Shown here: positions 1 through 6,283 of the stretch, in pieces
Numbering within the stretch: position 1 is the first letter of the stretch
Layout: each line of letters starts with the position of its first letter
Assembly (NCBI GenBank): GCA_002469975.1
Contig: DKMG01000008.1
Location: 1 to 8,899 of the forward strand
DNA length: 8,899 nt
Direction of reading: 5' to 3'
From: Proteobacteria bacterium UBA7420
GTDB taxonomy: Bacteria; Pseudomonadota; Gammaproteobacteria; Magnimaribacterales; D2472
Translations under genes and position numbers: made by a program
The notes under the pieces: model-generated
The model's database searches: none
Told to the model about the DNA's origin: nothing
Seen by the model: only the letters and a program-made list of their open reading frames with translations

Positions 1-21
1 CGAGTCCACCCAGACCCACCA
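1..21 (+). tRNA. 3' end of a tRNA gene, cut by the window edge
   Basis: The first 21 bases fit the last part of a tRNA. Bases 1-5 (CGAGT) are the end of a TTCGAGT T-loop, 6-10 (CCACC) the 3' strand of the T-stem, 11-17 (CAGACCC) the 3' strand of a 7-bp acceptor stem, 18 the discriminator A and 19-21 the encoded CCA. Spacing matches tRNA positions 56 to 76 exactly. The anticodon is outside the window. A GGGTCTG/CAGACCC acceptor is common in gammaproteobacterial tRNA-Ile(GAT), and Lys is another possibility, so the isotype is left open. Confidence 0.8.
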
Positions 22-88
22 GTTACTTAACAAATATGAACAAATGTAATGTTCAAGAGCCTTGCTTGAGTTTAAGATATTATCTTAT

Positions 89-1618
89 ATGCTTAAAAAA
101 ATTATAGCTTTTGGTTTAGTATTCTTTGTATCTTTTTTCTCTTATGCGGAAATAAAAGAGATAACAATTCTGCATACAAATGATTTACATTCCCATCTAT
201 TGCCACACATTGAAACCTGGATAAGTGATTCTAGAGAGGTAGGTGGCTTTGCAAATTTAGCAACCCTTGTTAAACAACATAAATTAAGTAACCCAAATAC
301 TCTTTACATTGATGCCGGGGATTATTTTTCTGGACCCTATGTAAGCACATTGACCAAAGGCAAAGCTGTAATCAACTCAATGAATTATCTTGGGTTGGAT
401 GCAGCCTGCATTGGCAACCATGAATTTGACCATGGTTGGGATAATATGCTCGAGCAAATGGAAGAAGCAACTTTCCCCATCCTGAATGGAAATATCTTTT
501 TTGAGGGAACAGACCAGTTGGTGTGGGATAACCCTTATACCATTATAGAAAAAGGTGGTTTGCGAATAGGTGTGATTGGACTACATGGAAAATTTGCATT
601 TTACGACACTATTAATTTTCAGATGACCAAAGGCATTGAGGCCAGAGATGAAGAGGAGTATCTAAGAAAATATATTGATGAGCTCAAACCTCTAACTGAC
701 CTTATTATACTTAGCATTCATCAAGGCATGCCGGGCAGGCAATCAAGCATTGGGATGACTGATGTTGAAAGGAATCTCTATAAAGATATTTTGCTTGCTA
801 AGAATGTTCCAGGATTAGATATCATCATTTCAGGTCACGCACATCAAGGAACTGAAAAGGCGATTATTTCTAATGGAACCATCATCGTTTCAACTAACGC
901 ATACACAACCGAACTTGGTAAATTGCAAATAAAATATGACACTGAAAAAAGAAAGATCATCTCACATTCCAATGAGCTCATCACAGTGTTTGATGATGAA
1001 ATAGTAGATGATGCTGACATGCTAAGGGAGATCACTTTTTGGGAAAAAGAGGTGGATAAAATTGCTTCAAGACCTGTAACCTCCACCACAGAAAAAATGG
1101 TTAGAGCCTATGGCAAAGAATCTAACATGGGAAATCTATTCGCAGATGCAATAGAAGCTTTTGATGAAAGGATTGATTTTGCAGTCATTAATAGTGGAGC
1201 ACTAAGGCAGGATATTGTTCCGGGAATGATCACGAAAGGAGATCTGATCTCGGCTTTCCCTTTTCCTAACACAGTGGTTATGACGAAGTTAAAAGGCTTT
1301 CAAATTATAAAAATATTTAATCATGCCGCTGGAATGACCAACGGAATATTACAAGTATCAAAAAATGTAAAATATTCTTTTACACCAGGGGCGCAAGTTC
1401 ATGAGATATGGATCAAGGGCAATTTAATTGATAACAATGCTGTGTACTGGGTTGCAGCGCCAAATTTTGTCACACAGGGTGGTGATGGATATTGGGAATT
1501 TCAAAACGCAATAGAATATATTGATAGTGGCGTTATTATTGTTGATGCCGTTGAAAACTTCTTAGATGGTCGAGCAAACTATGTGCCGAAATACGAAGGA
1601 AGAGTGCTCATAAAATAA
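89..1618 (+). CDS. exported 5'-nucleotidase / UshA-family metallophosphatase
   Basis: A 509-residue two-domain 5'-nucleotidase, close to the usual family length. It should hydrolyse phosphate esters, typically nucleotides, in the periplasm using two metal ions. The N-terminus MLKKIIAFG...SYA is a signal peptide with likely cleavage near residue 20. The metallophosphatase motifs are in order: HTNDLHSH (about 29-36), DAGDYFSG (75-82), GNHEFDHG (109-116), SIHQG (210-214) and SGHAHQ (248-253). The C-terminal substrate domain shows ESNMGNLFADA (344-354), NSGALRQDI (368-376) and QGGDGY (463-468). I chose ATG 89 because it gives a standard signal peptide; a TTG at 62 would add nine residues before it. 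No good Shine-Dalgarno is visible, but TATTAT at 78-83 resembles a -10 box and would give an almost leaderless transcript. The natural substrate is unknown; family specificity is broad. Confidence 0.9.
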   Translation: MLKKIIAFGLVFFVSFFSYAEIKEITILHTNDLHSHLLPHIETWISDSREVGGFANLATLVKQHKLSNPNTLYIDAGDYFSGPYVSTLTKGKAVINSMNYLGLDAACIGNHEFDHGWDNMLEQMEEATFPILNGNIFFEGTDQLVWDNPYTIIEKGGLRIGVIGLHGKFAFYDTINFQMTKGIEARDEEEYLRKYIDELKPLTDLIILSIHQGMPGRQSSIGMTDVERNLYKDILLAKNVPGLDIIISGHAHQGTEKAIISNGTIIVSTNAYTTELGKLQIKYDTEKRKIISHSNELITVFDDEIVDDADMLREITFWEKEVDKIASRPVTSTTEKMVRAYGKESNMGNLFADAIEAFDERIDFAVINSGALRQDIVPGMITKGDLISAFPFPNTVVMTKLKGFQIIKIFNHAAGMTNGILQVSKNVKYSFTPGAQVHEIWIKGNLIDNNAVYWVAAPNFVTQGGDGYWEFQNAIEYIDSGVIIVDAVENFLDGRANYVPKYEGRVLIK

Positions 1619-1638
1619 AAAATAGTCTTTTAAAAGCT

Positions 1639-1695
1639 GGCAGGATACAAGCCCAAGATGCAGGCTGAGATAATACGGACCCATCATGCCTTTTT
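1639..1695 (+). terminator. possible structured terminator or small structured RNA
   Basis: GGCAGGAT (1639-1646) can pair with ATCATGCC (1683-1690) with one G-A mismatch, and TTTTT follows directly at 1691-1695. Inside, AGCC (1650-1653) can pair with GGCT (1663-1666). The layout, a closing stem plus an inner hairpin plus a T-run, could end transcription of the nucleotidase gene. The closing stem spans a long 36-base interior, which is untypical for a simple terminator, so an independent structured RNA is also possible. Confidence 0.35.
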
Positions 1696-1699
1696 CTTC

Positions 1700-1705
1700 T
1701 ATACT
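1700..1705 (+). promoter_or_regulatory. -10 box candidate for the micro-protein gene
   Basis: TATACT matches TATAAT at five of six positions and lies 26 bases before the ATG at 1732, so a start site near 1712 would leave room for the ribosome binding site. No convincing -35 hexamer is found 16-18 bases upstream, so the call rests on one element only. Confidence 0.35.
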
Positions 1706-1731
1706 AACTAAAACGCATGTAGGAACTCATT

Positions 1732-1824
1732 ATGGCCAAAGGATTAGACAAGCAAAAAAACGATAAGAAAAAAGGTAAATCTTTAAAAGAAAAAAGAGCT
1801 GCCAAAAAAGATAAAAAGAAATAA
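1732..1824 (+). CDS. lysine-rich 30-residue micro-protein
   Basis: ATG to TAA encodes 30 residues, beginning MAKGLDKQKN and ending AAKKDKKK. About half of the residues are lysine, and a central SLKEKRAAKK stretch looks helical. The AGGA at 1721-1724 lies seven bases before the ATG, a good ribosome binding site, and a hairpin terminator follows 11 bases after the stop, so this looks like a complete single-gene transcription unit. From memory, very short proteins of the pattern M-x-K-G-x-D..K.K...LKEKRAAKK occur as hypothetical proteins in many gammaproteobacteria; this recollection was not checked. The charge suggests RNA, ribosome or nucleoid contact, but no function is known to me. The main doubt is that A-rich DNA yields lysine codons easily. 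Confidence 0.7.
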   Translation: MAKGLDKQKNDKKKGKSLKEKRAAKKDKKK

Positions 1825-1833
1825 CTGCTCTCC

Positions 1834-1855
1834 TGTCAGAGCAATAGCTCTGATA
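1834..1855 (+). terminator. hairpin terminator after the micro-protein gene
   Basis: TCAGAGC (1836-1842), loop AATA, GCTCTGA (1847-1853) form a perfect 7-bp stem, extendable to 9 bp with one G-T pair and one T-A pair. The downstream sequence ACATTTTAG has only a short T-run, so the terminator may be weak. Its place between the small gene and the riboswitch leader supports separate transcription of the two. Confidence 0.55.
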
Positions 1856-1922
1856 ACATTTTAGCCAGTAATCTGGTTAGACGCATCGTCAAAACTTCCC
1901 ATTAGATTTAACTTCTGTAATC

Positions 1923-1928
1923 TACTAT
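1923..1928 (+). promoter_or_regulatory. weak -10 candidate for the thiamine operon
   Basis: TACTAT matches four of six positions of TATAAT and would start transcription near 1935, just before the 5' strand of the TPP aptamer. Nothing close to TTGACA is found at the right distance. Position relative to the aptamer is the main support. Confidence 0.3.
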
Positions 1929-1940
1929 CATTGCAATAAC

Positions 1941-2022
1941 TGCAAAGGGGTGGTCATTCGACCTGAGATCTTTATTGGAACCCTTTGAACCTGATCCATA
2001 CAATAATGGCGGAGGAATTGCA
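1941..2022 (+). promoter_or_regulatory. TPP riboswitch (THI element)
   Basis: The conserved TPP aptamer blocks are present in order. P1 is TGCAA (1941-1945) with TTGCA (2018-2022). P2 is GGGT (1948-1951) with ACCC (1980-1983). P3 is GGTC (1952-1955) with GACC (1960-1963) around ATTC. The HMP-binding CTGAGAT lies at 1963-1969. The pyrophosphate-binding arm starts with GAACCTGATCC (1987-1997) and closes with TGGCGGAGG (2007-2015). CCT at 1990-1992 pairs with AGG at 2013-2015 as P4. That AGG is also the Shine-Dalgarno sequence of the gene starting at 2022, and the 3' strand of P1 ends on the A of its ATG. TPP binding should therefore block translation initiation directly, with no separate expression platform. 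The P3 arm is short, lacking the optional P3a extension. Confidence 0.95.
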
Positions 2023-4139
2023 TGTATATTTTTAAGAACAGCACTTTTGTATTTTTATTCACCCTGGCTCTTTCTTTTTTTAGTGCGGACTTAGCTGCTG
2101 ACACGATTGAAGAGATCCTTGTTACTGGGAATTGGCGTGAAAAACCAGCGCAGCAAGAAGACTCAAGTTTAGTGCTGCTAAACGCAGAAAATATTAAATC
2201 CCAATCTCTCAAACATTTTGAGCAGATTTCTTTTTTAGTTCCAAATCTACATTTTGCAGCCAGCGACTCAAGGGCTCGCTATTTTCAAATTAGAGGCATT
2301 GGAGAGCGATCTGGGTATCAAGGCACCCCTAATTCTTCCGTAGGTTTCCTGATAGATGATATTGATTATTCTGGGCAGGGCGGTATTGCTACAACGTTTG
2401 ATGTAGACCAAATTGAAGTTTACCGAGGGCCTCAAGGATCTAGAATTGGTGCCAATGCACTTGCAGGTCTTATTTACATCAAGACCAAAGATCCCACTGA
2501 GACATTTAAAGGCACCAGCGAACTAACCCAAGGATCCTATGGCACCACCAGTGCAGGAGTTGCATTTGGAGGACCTTTAAAAAATAACCAAGACATTACT
2601 TATAGACTTGCCCTGCGACAAGACAAGGCGGATGGATTTCGTAAAAATCTTTATCTCAATAGATCTGATACCTCCCGCAAAGATGAAAGCACCAGTCGTT
2701 TTAAAGTTAATTGGCAGCTCTCAAACCAGACAAAGATCAAATTTTTAGTTTCTCAGGTTGACCTAGATGACCCTGCTGATATTTGGACCATAGACGGTAG
2801 CTTAAATACTCTTTCGGACAGACCTGGCATGGATTCTCAAAAGACTAATGCTTATGGCATAAAAATCTTTCATGCATTTGATGGTTTTGAATTACAAAGT
2901 TTCACGAGCGCTACTGAGACTGATGTGACCTTCAGCTACGATGCTGATTGGGGCAATACTAACTCTCATGCCCCTTATACCTATGATTATTTCTCAGAGA
3001 CTCTCAGAGGCAGAAAGTCATTTAACCAAGAATTTCGCGCCGTTTCTTCAACAGCAGATTTTCTTCAAAATAATTTTATGGAGTGGGTTATTGGAGCTAA
3101 TTACTTGGAGTTAAAAGAAAATAATCTAAAGAAAGATGATGGGTTGTATGGTGATCCCTCTGATCCTTATGGGCCCTATGCGAGCACCTCTTCATCATCT
3201 AGCCGCTACAAATCCTCAAATATTTCTATTTTTGGTAACTTAGATTATTTGCTATCTACATCCCTTAAATTATCTCTTGGATTGCGCTGGGAAGACTGGG
3301 AGGCAGATTATTCAGATTCTTTGCAAGAATCTTTTAATCCATCCGATCAAATGACGGGTGGAAAGATCTCTCTTATCAAAGATATATTGAATAGCACAAA
3401 CATATATGCCAGCCTAGCAAAAGGATATAAGCAAGGTGGATTTAATCTTGGGGTAGGGCTAGCTGCTAACTCAATCAATACAAATCTTTCCTACGATCCT
3501 GAATTTTTGACTAACTATGAAATTGGCATAAAAACCAAGTTACTGGAGTCAAAAATAAATTTAAATGGAGTGGTATTTTATTCAGATAGAGAAGATCAGC
3601 AAGTTCTTATTTCCACCCAAACAGATCCCAGCGACCCAAACACCTTCTCATTTTTAACTCAAAATGCAGCCGAGGGAGTGAACTTTGGCCTTGAGCTTAA
3701 TATGGATATGGCAATTAATGAATCGTTAGATGCTTTTTTAAATTTAGGGATACTTAAAACTGAAATTAAAAATTGGCAATCTAGAAAAGATCTTGAGGGT
3801 CGCGCGCAAGCACATGCTCCTGAAAGAAGTTTTGCCCTAGGATTTAACTGGCGCCCAACCATGAATACATATCTAGCCATTGATTTCACAGGCAACAGTA
3901 ATTTTTATTACAGCGACTCGCATAACAATCAATCCAAGTCATACACTTTAGCCAATCTAAATCTAGGCTATGCAAAAGATGATTGGAATTATGAATTATG
4001 GGCAAGAAATATATTTGATGAGTACTACTCTGTGAGAGGGTTCTACTTTGGAAATGAGGCTCCAAATTTTGAAGATACCTTGTATCAAAGGCATGGCGAT
4101 CCAAGGCAGGTCGGATTTTCTGTGAGATATGATTTTTAA
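2022..4139 (+). CDS. TonB-dependent outer-membrane receptor, probably for thiamine or a precursor
   Basis: 705 residues, typical for the family. A signal peptide (residues 1 to about 26, ending ADLAA) leads into EEILVTGNWRE (30-40), the usual TonB-box-like start of a plug domain. The plug runs to about 155 and contains FQIRGIG (88-94), GFLIDDIDYSG (108-118) and EVYRGPQGSRIGANALAG (132-149). The rest is rich in alternating aromatic and polar strands and ends in GFSVRYDF with a terminal Phe, as expected of a 22-strand barrel. It should carry a substrate across the outer membrane using TonB energy. The barrel sequence does not name the substrate. Thiamine is inferred from the TPP riboswitch that overlaps the start codon and from the transporter and kinase that follow; HMP, thiamine phosphates or other precursors remain possible. 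GGAGG at 2011-2015 is the ribosome binding site. Confidence 0.9.
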   Translation: MYIFKNSTFVFLFTLALSFFSADLAADTIEEILVTGNWREKPAQQEDSSLVLLNAENIKSQSLKHFEQISFLVPNLHFAASDSRARYFQIRGIGERSGYQGTPNSSVGFLIDDIDYSGQGGIATTFDVDQIEVYRGPQGSRIGANALAGLIYIKTKDPTETFKGTSELTQGSYGTTSAGVAFGGPLKNNQDITYRLALRQDKADGFRKNLYLNRSDTSRKDESTSRFKVNWQLSNQTKIKFLVSQVDLDDPADIWTIDGSLNTLSDRPGMDSQKTNAYGIKIFHAFDGFELQSFTSATETDVTFSYDADWGNTNSHAPYTYDYFSETLRGRKSFNQEFRAVSSTADFLQNNFMEWVIGANYLELKENNLKKDDGLYGDPSDPYGPYASTSSSSSRYKSSNISIFGNLDYLLSTSLKLSLGLRWEDWEADYSDSLQESFNPSDQMTGGKISLIKDILNSTNIYASLAKGYKQGGFNLGVGLAANSINTNLSYDPEFLTNYEIGIKTKLLESKINLNGVVFYSDREDQQVLISTQTDPSDPNTFSFLTQNAAEGVNFGLELNMDMAINESLDAFLNLGILKTEIKNWQSRKDLEGRAQAHAPERSFALGFNWRPTMNTYLAIDFTGNSNFYYSDSHNNQSKSYTLANLNLGYAKDDWNYELWARNIFDEYYSVRGFYFGNEAPNFEDTLYQRHGDPRQVGFSVRYDF

Positions 4140-4725
4140 CTTTCTTACGCATAACTGGATAGAAATTACAGCCGTTATTTTTGCAATTTTATATCTGGTC
4201 TTAGCAGTCAAACAGAATATCTTATGTTGGGTGGCTGGAATTATTAGCTCAGTTTTATATTTTTTTATTATGAATTCAGCCGGGCTTTACATGGAGGCTT
4301 ATCTACAAATTTTCTATGTAGGCATGGGTTTTTATGGCTGGTCACAATGGCGTGCAGGAGCAGGCAATGCAACAAGTTTTATTGTAAATACTTGGACCAA
4401 AAACCAGCATCTGAGTGCCATCTTCACGATTCTCTTTCTATCTGCTATGTCTGGTTTTTTACTCGACTCATATACTGATGCTGCTTTGCCTTTTCTTGAT
4501 GCACTGGTAACTTGGGGTGCAGTTATTGCCACATATATGGTTGCAAAAAAGCTATTAGAAAACTGGGTTTACTGGTTTATTATTGATGGAATATCTGTGT
4601 TTCTTTTCATCGCAAGAGATCTGTGGCTAACGGCGCTATTATTTGCTATCTATATGGTAATAATATTCTTTGGTTATCAATCTTGGAATAAGATTAGAAA
4701 TGAAAGCAATGCGATCAGTAGCTGA
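4129..4725 (+). CDS. pnuT: PnuC-family thiamine transporter (PnuT type)
   Basis: 198 residues of mostly hydrophobic sequence with about seven membrane segments. Family marks include the W-x-x-G-I-x-S-S-x-x-Y stretch (34-44), LYMEAYLQIFYVGMGFYGW (53-71) and the conserved C-terminal block LENWVYWFIIDGISVFLF then ARDLWLTALLFAIY (143-175). PnuC proteins are facilitators that need a cytoplasmic kinase to trap the vitamin. NadR-linked members take nicotinamide riboside; PnuT members take thiamine. The thiamine assignment comes from the TPP riboswitch and the kinase next door, since sequence alone does not separate the subfamilies by eye. The gene overlaps the receptor gene by 11 bases (ATG inside the end of that gene) and the next gene by about 26, so translation is probably coupled. 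Confidence 0.9.
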   Translation: MIFNFLTHNWIEITAVIFAILYLVLAVKQNILCWVAGIISSVLYFFIMNSAGLYMEAYLQIFYVGMGFYGWSQWRAGAGNATSFIVNTWTKNQHLSAIFTILFLSAMSGFLLDSYTDAALPFLDALVTWGAVIATYMVAKKLLENWVYWFIIDGISVFLFIARDLWLTALLFAIYMVIIFFGYQSWNKIRNESNAISS

Positions 4726-5503
4726 GAGAGCTAATAATATTCCTGGCGAGTTTGTGCTCAGGAAAAATCTAGCCACAAGCCCTATCTCTGAAATTTATTT
4801 ATGCACCTTGAATAATATCAAAGCAGTTGTTCGCTTTGATGCTCCGTGCGCTTCGATGCTGGCTATTAATAGAGCCAATGAGGTGATAGTGTTAAATAGT
4901 ATTCAGGATTTGCAATTATCACCCAGGGTTTTATACCACAATCAATTAGAGGGCGTGTTGATTTGGAAGTTTATTGCAGGGGAAGAGTTTTCGTTTGACC
5001 TCGCGCATCAAAGAGAGAGCTATTTACAATCACTAGGCAAAGGCCTCAAGTTGATTCATAGCCAAGCCACTCCGCCAGAGTGCTTAGATATTTTTTCTAA
5101 CTCCCTGTCTCTCTATCAAAGCCTATTACAAGAAGCGCCTTCGAAATCACTAGTTGATAAGGCATCCAGTCTTTATGAGTCACTATCAAACGATGGCTCA
5201 AATTATGTGCTATCTCACAATGATTTAAACCGCAGCAATTTGCTATGGTGTAATAAAGTGTATTTTCTAGACTGGGAGTACTCTGGCCCTAACCATCCTT
5301 GTTTTGATATTGCTTCGTTAGTTAAAACTTATAATCTTATGCCTGCTGAGATAGCTTATCTTGCAGATGGATATGATGGTGATCATGAGCTATTTAAAAT
5401 AGATACATTAAATCAATGGATGCAATTTATTTCTTATCTTGATGAAGTATGGGAAATTTCAGTAACTACAATTCAAGCTCAATTAAAAATCAAAATAGAT
5501 TGA
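4700..5503 (+). CDS. APH/choline-kinase-fold kinase, probable thiamine kinase
   Basis: 267 residues from ATG 4700. A TTG at 4670 would add ten residues and ATG 4709 would remove three; no strong Shine-Dalgarno decides among them. The kinase catalytic loop is LSHNDLNRSNLLW (171-183; H173, D175, N180), and the metal-binding loop is FLDWEYSGPNHPCFD (189-203; D191), both typical of the choline/aminoglycoside kinase fold. The N-lobe contains VLIWKFIAGEE (86-96). E. coli ThiK, which makes thiamine monophosphate, belongs to this fold and has similar length. Position after a PnuT-type facilitator under a TPP riboswitch makes thiamine the likely substrate, with phosphorylation trapping the vitamin. 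A second step by ThiL, not in this window, would be needed to make TPP. Choline or ethanolamine kinase activity is the main alternative. It ends with TGA, evidence that TGA is a normal stop here. Confidence 0.8.
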   Translation: MKAMRSVAERANNIPGEFVLRKNLATSPISEIYLCTLNNIKAVVRFDAPCASMLAINRANEVIVLNSIQDLQLSPRVLYHNQLEGVLIWKFIAGEEFSFDLAHQRESYLQSLGKGLKLIHSQATPPECLDIFSNSLSLYQSLLQEAPSKSLVDKASSLYESLSNDGSNYVLSHNDLNRSNLLWCNKVYFLDWEYSGPNHPCFDIASLVKTYNLMPAEIAYLADGYDGDHELFKIDTLNQWMQFISYLDEVWEISVTTIQAQLKIKID

Positions 5504-5529
5504 TTTAAAAAATTTGGCATACTATCTCA

Positions 5530-5994
5530 ATGTCAAAAATATATTTCTACCTTGGGCTCTTTCTTTTCATAGCTTCATGCAGTCAAGAATCAGATCTTCA
5601 ACTTAACCTTCAACAAAGCGAGACATTCCTATTGAATAATGTAACCAATGATCAGGTCATCCTCATAGAAGAGGGATTGCAGTATTCCATTATCCAATCT
5701 GGTGATACTAATACTATCCCTCCAGCTCTTTCGGAAACTATTACCGCCCATTTTCATGGGACCTTAATGGATGGAACGGTTTTTTGGAGCTCAGTCGAGA
5801 TGGGCGACCCTCTAACCATTCAACTCTCTCAATTAATACAAGGTTGTCAGAAGGCTATTTCTCAAATGAGAGAGGGCGATATTTGGCGTGTTTTTATCCA
5901 CCCTGATCTTGCCTACGGAGAAGAGGGCAGGCCGACCATTCCTCCAAACTCAACGTTAATATTTGAGATTGAGTTAATTAATATAGATAGGTAA
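5530..5994 (+). CDS. FKBP-domain lipoprotein with altered active site
   Basis: 154 residues. LFLFIASC (10-17) is a lipobox, so the protein is likely a membrane-anchored periplasmic lipoprotein with Cys17 as the lipidated residue. Residues from about 48 to 153 form an FKBP-type peptidyl-prolyl isomerase domain: GLQYSIIQSG, then ITAHFHGTLMDGTVF (71-85), LIQGCQKAI (102-110), LAYGEEG (127-133) and IPPNSTLIFEIELI (137-150). Compared with FKBP12, the pocket Asp of FDSS is Trp86 here and the floor Trp of the GW motif is Cys106, while Tyr129 of AYG is kept. Isomerase activity may be reduced, and a chaperone role is possible. No Shine-Dalgarno is visible; CATACT (5518-5523) preceded by TGG could be an extended -10 box for a leaderless transcript. 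The gene starts 26 bases after the kinase gene, so readthrough from the thiamine operon is also possible. Confidence 0.88.
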   Translation: MSKIYFYLGLFLFIASCSQESDLQLNLQQSETFLLNNVTNDQVILIEEGLQYSIIQSGDTNTIPPALSETITAHFHGTLMDGTVFWSSVEMGDPLTIQLSQLIQGCQKAISQMREGDIWRVFIHPDLAYGEEGRPTIPPNSTLIFEIELINIDR

Positions 5995-5998
5995 GGAG
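5994..5998 (+). promoter_or_regulatory. ribosome binding site for the DUF4212 gene
   Basis: AGGAG lies nine bases before the GTG at 6008 and shares an A with the stop codon of the FKBP gene. It is one of the few strong Shine-Dalgarno sequences in the window, and it decides the non-ATG start. Confidence 0.75.
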
Positions 5999-6007
5999 AA
6001 CCTGATT

Positions 6008-6283
6008 GTGAAAATTACCCCCAGTCAGTCTTACTGGAAATCAAACCTTAGAATTTTGATGGCCTTACTCGCTGTGTGGTTTTTAGCCTCCTTTGGCTTT
6101 GGAATACTCTGGTCAGATGCCTTAGATGAAATACAAATTGGCGGCTTCAAGCTTGGATTTTGGTTTGCACAACAAGGCAGCATTTATATTTTTGTTCTAT
6201 TGATATTTATTTACATCATCTTGATGAATCGACTCGATAAGAAATATCAAGAAGAAGTATCTCAAGATTTAGATAAGAAATGA
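6008..6283 (+). CDS. DUF4212 small subunit of a sodium/solute symporter
   Basis: 91 residues starting at GTG. Two membrane segments (about 14-36 and 54-74) flank a short loop, and the conserved block GFKLGFWFAQQGSIYIFVLL (46-65) followed by MNRLDKKY (73-80) identifies the DUF4212 family. These small proteins are encoded directly before a large symporter subunit of the VC_2705-like group and are thought to form a complex with it. The start is fixed by AGGAG nine bases upstream. The last four bases (ATGA) overlap the start of the symporter gene, indicating translational coupling. The charged C-terminal tail (76-91) is expected on the cytoplasmic side. Confidence 0.92.
   Translation: MKITPSQSYWKSNLRILMALLAVWFLASFGFGILWSDALDEIQIGGFKLGFWFAQQGSIYIFVLLIFIYIILMNRLDKKYQEEVSQDLDKK

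Noticed and set aside
38..54. Hairpin GAACA/TGTTC after the tRNA as a terminator
   Set aside because: Only 5 bp, AT-rich, and no T-run follows.
62..88. TTG 62 as start of the nucleotidase
   Set aside because: It would put nine extra residues before a textbook signal peptide; ATG 89 explains the N-terminus better.
1663..1697. A second TPP riboswitch suggested by GGCTGAGATAATAC followed by ACCC
   Set aside because: There is no GGGGTG block before it and no ACCTGATCC arm after it; the stretch runs straight into a T-run and a small gene.
3659..4211. Three minus-strand ORFs opposite the receptor end and the pnuT start
   Set aside because: They are short, lack ribosome binding sites and recognisable domains, and lie opposite well-supported genes.
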